Of a stretch of DNA of 64,000 nucleotides, positions 54,948 through 61,570 are shown piece after piece (the first letter of the stretch is position 1; each line of letters begins with the position of its first letter). Where the stretch lies: contig JACKEN010000003.1 in the NCBI GenBank assembly GCA_020632995.1, forward strand, positions 124,001 to 188,000, written 5' to 3'. The stretch is from Deltaproteobacteria bacterium (GTDB lineage Bacteria > Myxococcota > Kuafuiibacteriia > Kuafuiibacteriales > Kuafuiibacteriaceae). Both the position numbers and the translations under genes were made by a program. The notes under the pieces were generated by a model. That model worked only from the letters and a program-made list of their open reading frames with translations, did not search any database and was not told the DNA's origin.

Positions 54948-57020
54948 GTGGAGTTCGAAGACATCGACCTGGGTGAGGTCCTCCGGACCCGCTTCGGCAT
55001 GGCCGCGTTCCGGCCCGGCCAGCGCGAGGCCCTCGAGGCGCTCCTCGCCGATCGCAGGCTGCTCTGCATCCAGCCCACCGGTCACGGCAAGTCGCTCCTC
55101 TATCAGCTCCCCGCGGTGCTCCTGCCTGGCATGACGCTCGTGATCTCGCCGCTGTTGGCGCTGGTGCGTGACCAGGTGGGGCAGCTGGGCGCGCGCTTCG
55201 GGATCCCGGCGGGGTCGATCAACTCGGATCAGTCCGACGAGGAGAACGACGAGGCCATGCGGGCGGCCGAGGCGGGGGAGACGAAGATCCTCTTCGTGTC
55301 GCCGGAGCGGCTGGACAACACCGCGGCGTGGGCCTTCCTCTGCCGCCTCCCGGTCGACCTCGTCGTGGTGGACGAGGCCCACTGCATCTCGACGTGGGGG
55401 CACGACTTTCGGCCCTCCTATCGGCGCATCGTCGACGCGGTCCAGGCGCTGGCGGAGCGCCGACCCGGCCTCCGGGTGTTGGGGCTCACCGCCACCGCCT
55501 CGGCCCGGACCGAGGCGGACATCGCAATACAGCTTGCCCCGGAGGCGGACGAGCCGCTGAGGGTCATGCGGCACTCGATGGACCGCCCGAACCTGGCCCT
55601 GGCCACGGTGCGGGTGCGCGGCCTGGCCGAGAAGCTGGGCTGGCTGGCCAGGTTCCTGGAGGAGGTCGAGGGGGCGGGCATCCTGTACTGCGCGACGCGC
55701 GAGCAGACCACGACCGTCGCGAGCTACCTGGCCGACCGTGGCCTCGACGTGGTGGCCTACCACGCCGGCCTCGACCCGGAGGACAAGCGGCGCCTCCAGG
55801 AGGCCTTCACCCGCGGGCGGCACAAGGCCATCGCCGCCACCAACGCCCTGGGGATGGGCATCGACAAGGCCGATCTCCGCTTCATCGTGCACGTCGACAT
55901 CCCGGGCTCGATCACCGCCTACTACCAGGAGGTCGGTCGGGCGGGCCGGGACGGGCTCCCAGCGCAGGGTATCCTGCTCTTCGACGACGCGGATCGGCGC
56001 ATCCAGGCCCACTTCATCCGCTCGGCCCAGCCGACGCCCGAGGACTTCCAGGTCGTGCAGGATGCCCTGCATACCGACGAGGGCGGGAGCTGGCCGAACC
56101 TGACCCAGGTGAAGATGCGGGCGGGGATGCACCCCACCCGGCTCACCGTGGTCCTGGCCGAGCTGCGGGAGCAGGGGCGGGTGGAGAAGGCGGAGGTGGC
56201 CCGCCGCCAGATCTACCGGCCGGTGCCGGGTGAGCACCCGCCGCTGGACCTCACCCGCTACAGCCGCCAGACCCAGGTCCGCACCGGCGAGCTGGAGGCG
56301 ATGATGGCGTACGCCGACGGCGTGAGCGGCTGCGCGATGCAGACCCTGCGGGTGGCCCTGGGAGACGACGAGGCGGGGCCTTGCGGGCGCTGCCTGACCT
56401 GCGCCCCCGCGCGGTGGGCCCTCCCCGACCCCGCGGCGGGCGCGGCCGGCGCGGGGGTGTGGCTCATGGATCGCGTCATAACGCTCCCCGCGGTGCGCAC
56501 CCACGACGTCTCGGAGGGCGTGGCGCTGTTGACGAGCGAGGAGCGGAGCCCGCTCTTCGTCCGCTTCATGCGCGGGCGGGCCGAGGCCGCGGGGCTGGAG
56601 CCCGAGCTGTTGGCGTTGTTGCTGCGGCGTGCAGGTGAGCTTGCAACGCGACACCGCTTCGGGGCGGTGGTGGCGCTCCCCTCGAACAGCTGGGCCGCGC
56701 GGGGTGCGGTGGCGCGGGCGGTGGCGGAGCGCATGGGGGTTCCCGTAGTGGACGCCCTGGCGTGGGCCGAGGCGCCCGCGCATCGGCAAGGTGAGCTGCT
56801 GAACAACGACCAGCGCCGCGACAACGTGAAGGGGAAGCTCGAGCCGAGCGCCGCCCTGCCCTCGGGGGCGGCGTTGGTGCTGGATGACTACACCGGCAGC
56901 GGGGCGACCCTGGCCGAGGCCGCGCGGGCGCTGAGGAAGGACGCGGGCTTCACCGACCCGGTGGTGCCGCTGGTGGTGGCGAGGGTGCGATGGCGGCTCG
57001 GGGCTCGAGGGATCGCCTAG
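54948..57020 (+). CDS. RecQ-family helicase fused to a phosphoribosyltransferase domain
   Basis: 690 residues from GTG at 54948. Helicase motifs in order: QPTGHGKSLLYQLP, DEAHCIS, TATAS, and QEVGRAGRDG. The region after the helicase core has four cysteines (CAMQTL ... CGRCLTC) for a RecQ zinc-binding site. About residues 510-690 form a PRTase-like domain: the PRPP loop LVLDDYTGSGATLAEA is characteristic of ComF-type phosphoribosyltransferases. RecQ helicases unwind DNA during repair and recombination. The fused PRTase occurs in few RecQ proteins and its substrate is unknown. Confidence 0.9.
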   Translation: MEFEDIDLGEVLRTRFGMAAFRPGQREALEALLADRRLLCIQPTGHGKSLLYQLPAVLLPGMTLVISPLLALVRDQVGQLGARFGIPAGSINSDQSDEENDEAMRAAEAGETKILFVSPERLDNTAAWAFLCRLPVDLVVVDEAHCISTWGHDFRPSYRRIVDAVQALAERRPGLRVLGLTATASARTEADIAIQLAPEADEPLRVMRHSMDRPNLALATVRVRGLAEKLGWLARFLEEVEGAGILYCATREQTTTVASYLADRGLDVVAYHAGLDPEDKRRLQEAFTRGRHKAIAATNALGMGIDKADLRFIVHVDIPGSITAYYQEVGRAGRDGLPAQGILLFDDADRRIQAHFIRSAQPTPEDFQVVQDALHTDEGGSWPNLTQVKMRAGMHPTRLTVVLAELREQGRVEKAEVARRQIYRPVPGEHPPLDLTRYSRQTQVRTGELEAMMAYADGVSGCAMQTLRVALGDDEAGPCGRCLTCAPARWALPDPAAGAAGAGVWLMDRVITLPAVRTHDVSEGVALLTSEERSPLFVRFMRGRAEAAGLEPELLALLLRRAGELATRHRFGAVVALPSNSWAARGAVARAVAERMGVPVVDALAWAEAPAHRQGELLNNDQRRDNVKGKLEPSAALPSGAALVLDDYTGSGATLAEAARALRKDAGFTDPVVPLVVARVRWRLGARGIA

Positions 57021-57079
57021 AACGGCAGGCTGTCATGCGGGCTGCGCGCGAGCCCGAGCTGAGTGCGCAGTCGGCCTGA

Positions 57080-57112
57080 CACTCGGGGCGGCCGGTCCCG
57101 TCGGCCCGAGTG
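57080..57112. repeat. Inverted repeat after the helicase gene
   Basis: CACTCGGG (57080-57087) and CCCGAGTG (57105-57112) pair perfectly around 17 nt that itself is GC-rich and partly self-complementary. It could end the RecQ operon. A second small inverted repeat, CTGCGC/GCGCAG, lies at 57042-57070. Confidence 0.55.
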
Positions 57113-57126
57113 GCACGGGTCTGGCA
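57111..57126 (+). promoter_or_regulatory. Sigma-54-like promoter
   Basis: TGGCACG-G-GTC-TGGCA fits the YTGGCACGRNNNTTGCW consensus except for one base in the -12 half and the first Y; the GG and GC elements sit 12 bases apart as required. The predicted start of transcription falls within a few bases of the ATG at 57139, so the message would have almost no leader, or the true start codon lies further in. Confidence 0.45.
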
Positions 57127-57138
57127 CTGACCTCGGTC

Positions 57139-58578
57139 ATGCAGGTCCGAAGCTCGAACCCCGCCACCAGCCAGACCCGGCTGAGGTCCAACGCCGACTC
57201 GCTCGATGGTCCGCTCGACGACTCGATCGACTCGATGGACCGGCTCGACGCGCCGTCCGAGCGCACGAGCCCGCGGCCGACCTTGCAGGACGCCGAGGGA
57301 GGGCGTCAGCGCGCGCAGAACGACCCGGCGGCGACGCAGCTCCGCCAGCGCCTCGACGAGATCGAGCGCATGCAGCAGCAGGCCGCGGCGGAGGGCATGC
57401 GCTTCGAGGATTCGAACGCGAACGGCCGGGTCGACGACTCGGACCTCGTCCGACTCCAGGACGGCAGGACACAGCTGTTCGGGGAGATCGACGCGGACGT
57501 TCGCGAGCGGATGATGCACCGGAGCATGCGGGTCGGCGTCGTGCAGGACTACGCCCTCCGGCCGGTCGAGGAGCGCCTGGGCTGGTCGGCCGGGTACGAG
57601 GCGGCCAACCCCGCCTTCTGGGAGTCCGACGGAGACACCTGGACGCTGGGCGAGGGGCAGGACCCGGCGTCCGCGGTCTCGGACCTGTACGAGAACAGCG
57701 GTCTGTACTCCACCGAGTGCGCACAGGCGCGGACCTCGCTCGAGGCCTACGCCGAGCTCGCGCACCGGCGCGAGCGCGACGGTGACGCGCTGGGGACCCT
57801 GGGCTTCAACCGGGACTTCATCGCGTCGACCGATGAGCGCGCGAAGATGGACGACTACATAGGGCAGCTCTCGGCCGTCCCGAGGGCCGCGCGCGACGCC
57901 TGGGCGGCCGAGAACCCGCCGCCCGAGGTGAGCGACTACGACCTCGCGATCAACGGGCACTCGCTCCTCACCGGCGGCAAGGCGCTGCGCTACCTGAACC
58001 AGACCTCCGGCGGCGCGCCAGGGGAGAACGGCTACTTCCACAACCTCGGGGTGAGTGAGGAGGAGCGGCGCGCCGGGTGGGTCGGTGAGAACGTGATCGA
58101 CCTCGGGGAGCAAGGTGGCCTGCGCCAGCTCTGGGGCCATCCGGGCCAGGTGAAGTCGGTCGATGTGTGGCAGGCGGAGCTCGGCGGTCGCCAGGTGAGG
58201 TCGCCGGGTGAGCTGGCGCCGCGCCTCTCCTCGGTCGACGGGCAGACCGCGCTGTCGACCGACGGTAGGCTCGGCAGCCGCGAGAACCTCGAGCGCTGGA
58301 TGAAGACGTCGGACTTCGCGGAGGCCTACCGGCGGGGCACCGGCCGCGCCTACGCCGGCAACGGCTCAGCGGACACCCTCAGCGTGGCGGAGCTTCGGGC
58401 GGTGGTCGCGGCGGAGCTCCCCGAGACGGCACGGCTGAAGACCTCCTACGGCGCGGTCTACTCTGGCGTGACCGATCCGTCCTACGCGGGTCGCCCGCAG
58501 ACACTCGACTGGCAGCTCGCCTTCCTTCTGAAGGAGGGGCGGATGCCGGTGCAGTTCGGCTTCGACCCCGGGGAGTGA
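57139..58578 (+). CDS. Transglutaminase-like (Bacillus Tgl type) protein
   Basis: 479 residues. The catalytic neighbourhood resembles the Bacillus Tgl family of protein-glutamine gamma-glutamyltransferases: YSTECAQARTSLEAYAEL with Glu193-Cys194 (Tgl uses a Glu115-Cys116 pair), and WVGENVIDLG with Glu317 (Tgl Glu187), followed by WGHPGQV. These form crosslinks between Gln and Lys side chains. The first 60 residues are polar and disordered, and DSNANGRVDDSD (about 89-100) looks like a calcium-binding EF-hand loop. No signal peptide. A secreted or contact-delivered effector is one reading; a spore or matrix crosslinking enzyme is another. Start may be internal given the promoter placement. Confidence 0.6.
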   Translation: MQVRSSNPATSQTRLRSNADSLDGPLDDSIDSMDRLDAPSERTSPRPTLQDAEGGRQRAQNDPAATQLRQRLDEIERMQQQAAAEGMRFEDSNANGRVDDSDLVRLQDGRTQLFGEIDADVRERMMHRSMRVGVVQDYALRPVEERLGWSAGYEAANPAFWESDGDTWTLGEGQDPASAVSDLYENSGLYSTECAQARTSLEAYAELAHRRERDGDALGTLGFNRDFIASTDERAKMDDYIGQLSAVPRAARDAWAAENPPPEVSDYDLAINGHSLLTGGKALRYLNQTSGGAPGENGYFHNLGVSEEERRAGWVGENVIDLGEQGGLRQLWGHPGQVKSVDVWQAELGGRQVRSPGELAPRLSSVDGQTALSTDGRLGSRENLERWMKTSDFAEAYRRGTGRAYAGNGSADTLSVAELRAVVAAELPETARLKTSYGAVYSGVTDPSYAGRPQTLDWQLAFLLKEGRMPVQFGFDPGE

Positions 58579-58595
58579 GTCAGTCAGCGGCTGAA

Positions 58596-61433
58596 CTACC
58601 TGCTCGGCGCGGTGGCTCGTGCAGCCTGCTCGCGGATCCAGAGCATCGACGCGACCTCCTCGAGGCCCGCCGCGAGGTGGCGCCGGTAGGTACCGAACGA
58701 CATGCGCCCGGCCTCGGCCGCGAGGAGCTGGGTCGCGGAGGGATCGAGGTAGGTATGGTAGAGCGCTCGATAGGCGAGCTCGGTGCGGGCGGTGCGCGCG
58801 AGCTCCTCCACCGCGCCTCGCACGAGCGTTCGGAGGGCTTCGAGGCGTTGCTTGGTAGTCGCGTCGCGGCCGGTGATGCTCTCGACGAGGAGCGAGTCGA
58901 GCAGCGGGCTGTCCGCGAGCCGGTGCGTCTCGTGCAGTCGCCGCAGCGTCATACGCAGATCCTTGAAGAAGTTGGGGGGCACGCGGGGCACATCTTCGCC
59001 GCCGGTCTGGCTCGGAGCGGTCTGCGAAGCGGCGGAGGCCTGCTCGAGACCGAACCGGGCGGCGATCGAGTCGACATACTCGGCGGCGAGGCCGAGCTCG
59101 CGGGCGCGGCTCAGCAGGGCTGACCAGGTGACACGCGTCGGGACGGCGAGCGGGACGAGGTCATGGCTCGCGCCCATCTGCAGGCCCTCTTCGAGGTGCG
59201 CGTCCGAGAGTTGCAGGTTGCCTTCCATAAGGGCGAGGCGTGCGTCGAGCAGGCGCGCGGAGAGCGCGAGCACTCGGCTCATCGGGTCGACGCGGCCGCG
59301 GAGGTCGTCGAGCTCTCGGCGCGCCGTCGCGAGGTCCCCGGAGGCGGTGCATACCTCGACCAGGCCGAGCTGGTGCAGGCGCTCCGCGATGGGGGAGCCG
59401 ATGCGCTGCGCCAGCACGACCGCCTCCTGCATGTGGTAGCGCGCACGCGAGTGATCCCGACCGAGCAGCGCCTCGATCCCGCTGCTGAAGTGGTAGTTGG
59501 CCTTGTCCATGCGCCGGCCCGACTCGGCGATGTCGGCGATCTCGTCGGTCATCACGGCGAGAGCGGGCAGCTCGCCGAGAGCGGCGTGGGCGTAGGCCGC
59601 GTAGATCATCAGGCCCGAGGTCATCGCCGACAGCGCGGTGCGCTCGGCGAGATCGAGGGCATCGCGGATCAGCGCCTGGGCCCGCGCGAACTCGCCTCGG
59701 AGCAGGGCGCGGAGCACTCGGGGCAGCAGGAGCCAGAAGCGGAAGGTGGCGCCGGCGTCTCTGCGCGCAATGCGTCGCTCCCAACGGGCCACGATCGCGT
59801 CCAGCTCGGCGAGCTCGCCCCGGAAGCCGTAGAACATGAGCGCGAGCACGAGGTCTTCCGGATCGTTGCCCTCCGGCGTGGCGCGCACGTCGCGGGCGAG
59901 GGCGGCGAGGGTCGGGCTGTCTGGCTCGTAGGCCATGATCGCGAGGAGCGTGCTCCTGAGGATGCTCGCCTCGAGCCCGGAGTCCTCGAAGGCCCGCTGG
60001 GCCTGGGCCTCGAGCGCGCACTCCACGAGCGGCCGAAGGCGCCGGTAGTCGCTCCCCTCGACCTGGTAGGCCTGCGCCAGTGCGCGCCACGCCATCCAGA
60101 ACGCCGCGGGGGCTCCGTGGCGATCGAAGGCGCGGTACGCGCGCTCGCAGTACTCGACGGCGCGGGAAGGATCCGACGCGAGGTTGGCGGTGCCCGCCCA
60201 GAACGCGAGCCAGGCGTCTGCGCTCATCTGTTCCGCCGGCAGCCGGTCGATCCAGGCACGTAGGGTGTGCGCGCGACCCTGCTGGACGAGGCCCGGCGCC
60301 TCGCGGACGATCAGGTGGGCAGCGGACGTAGGATCCTCGGCCTCGAGGTAGAGCTCGACCGCCGCCTCGACCTCGCCCGCCTCCGCCACCGCGGACGCCG
60401 CACGACGCTGGACGTCGGCGAGCTGCGCCTCGCTCCATTCCTCGTGGGCGCGTGCGAGCAGGAAGTCGCGGAACAGGGGGTGGTACCGGAACGACGGGGT
60501 TGAGCCGCCGTGCTCGGTCACGAAGAAGTTCTGCGCGGTGAGGCGCGCGAGCTCGCGGTTGTGACCTTGCTTTCCGCGCATGCGGTCGAGGGCCGCGGCG
60601 GTCATCGTGGGCAAGAACGCGCTCTCGAGCAGGAACTCGCGGAGATCGGCGGGGGACGCCGCCATGACCTCTGTCGCGAAGTATGCGAACAGCTGCGCGG
60701 AGGCGGCCCCGACCCCGTGCATCGCGCCGGGGCCGGGGAGGCGCGCGCACTCCAGCGCGAGGATCACCCCCGCCGCCCACCCATCACACTCGGCTTCGAG
60801 GTGGCTCAGCTGCTGGTCCGCCAGCTCGATCCCGAGCCGCTCGGCGCGAGCGGACGCAAGCTGTCTTGCCTCCAAGGTCTGCAGCTGGAGGTCCTCCCAG
60901 CCAAACACAGTCACGCGCGAGCTCGCGATGAGGCGCGCGAGCGTGGGCGGTGGGCCAGAACGGCTGAGCATGACGATCGTCGTCCCCGCAGGGACCACCT
61001 CACACGCCTCGCGCACGAGGTCATACCAACGGTCCGTCTCGGGGAGGGCGTGGCAGTCGTCGAAGACCAACAGGTCGCACTCGAGCTGCTGGAAGAGCTC
61101 CGCGAAGTAGCGGTGCGCGAAGCCGAGGGTGCCGCTCGGATGGTCCATCGTGAGCACGGGAAGCGCGGGATTCTCCGCGGGCGCATCTGCGCGCAGGGCC
61201 TGCCCGAGGTAGTAGAACAGCGTGCCGGGATCCGAGTCGCGCGCGTCCACGGTGTACCAGAGGCACCGCAGCTGACGTGCCCCCGCGTAGCTCGCGATCA
61301 ACGTGGACTTCCCTGAGCCCGCCGGTGCGCCGATCCACACCACGGATCGGTCGCGCGCTCGGTCGAGCCGCGCATAAAGACGCGGTCGCGCGACCGCGTC
61401 CTCGACCTTCGGGGCGGCGAGCTTGGTGGTCAT
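58596..61433 (-). CDS. STAND-type ATPase regulator (MalT/LAL-like) without LuxR domain
   Basis: 945 residues. The N-terminal STAND/NB-ARC-like ATPase (about 5-270) has a P-loop GAPAGSGKST at 35-44 and a Walker B CDLLVFDDCH near 118. A winged-helix-like part and a long helical TPR array (about 340-780) follow. Unlike MalT and LAL regulators there is no typical LuxR helix-turn-helix; the last 100 residues (YLDPSATQLLAAEAGRMSFGTYRRHLAAGL) form a different small helical domain that may bind DNA, an inference. It is divergent from the PLP enzyme gene, likely its target, sharing the 61434-61570 spacer. Confidence 0.85.
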   Translation of the reverse strand: MTTKLAAPKVEDAVARPRLYARLDRARDRSVVWIGAPAGSGKSTLIASYAGARQLRCLWYTVDARDSDPGTLFYYLGQALRADAPAENPALPVLTMDHPSGTLGFAHRYFAELFQQLECDLLVFDDCHALPETDRWYDLVREACEVVPAGTTIVMLSRSGPPPTLARLIASSRVTVFGWEDLQLQTLEARQLASARAERLGIELADQQLSHLEAECDGWAAGVILALECARLPGPGAMHGVGAASAQLFAYFATEVMAASPADLREFLLESAFLPTMTAAALDRMRGKQGHNRELARLTAQNFFVTEHGGSTPSFRYHPLFRDFLLARAHEEWSEAQLADVQRRAASAVAEAGEVEAAVELYLEAEDPTSAAHLIVREAPGLVQQGRAHTLRAWIDRLPAEQMSADAWLAFWAGTANLASDPSRAVEYCERAYRAFDRHGAPAAFWMAWRALAQAYQVEGSDYRRLRPLVECALEAQAQRAFEDSGLEASILRSTLLAIMAYEPDSPTLAALARDVRATPEGNDPEDLVLALMFYGFRGELAELDAIVARWERRIARRDAGATFRFWLLLPRVLRALLRGEFARAQALIRDALDLAERTALSAMTSGLMIYAAYAHAALGELPALAVMTDEIADIAESGRRMDKANYHFSSGIEALLGRDHSRARYHMQEAVVLAQRIGSPIAERLHQLGLVEVCTASGDLATARRELDDLRGRVDPMSRVLALSARLLDARLALMEGNLQLSDAHLEEGLQMGASHDLVPLAVPTRVTWSALLSRARELGLAAEYVDSIAARFGLEQASAASQTAPSQTGGEDVPRVPPNFFKDLRMTLRRLHETHRLADSPLLDSLLVESITGRDATTKQRLEALRTLVRGAVEELARTARTELAYRALYHTYLDPSATQLLAAEAGRMSFGTYRRHLAAGLEEVASMLWIREQAARATAPSR

Positions 61434-61570
61434 TGCACGGGAGAATCCTACCGGAACATGCCTGCACGCCCGTAGCGGGGGGTGAAAACCTCAGGATGAT
61501 CAGTGGGTTGGGTAGCTTCTGGGCAGAAATCGGGCAGATCTCACGGGCGGTGGGCCGCTACGCCTTGGGC

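Noticed and set aside
57042..57070. Hairpin CTGCGC/GCGCAG as another copy of the 80-bp repeat
   Set aside because: Only short GC-rich words match; spacing and the rest of the unit do not.
58596..58900. LuxR helix-turn-helix in the STAND regulator
   Set aside because: The C-terminal helices do not follow the LuxR pattern, so a LuxR label was not given.
61496..61570. Upstream start ATG for the PLP enzyme
   Set aside because: The 25 extra codons lack the GC3 bias of the gene and add nothing to the family fold; kept only as an alternative.
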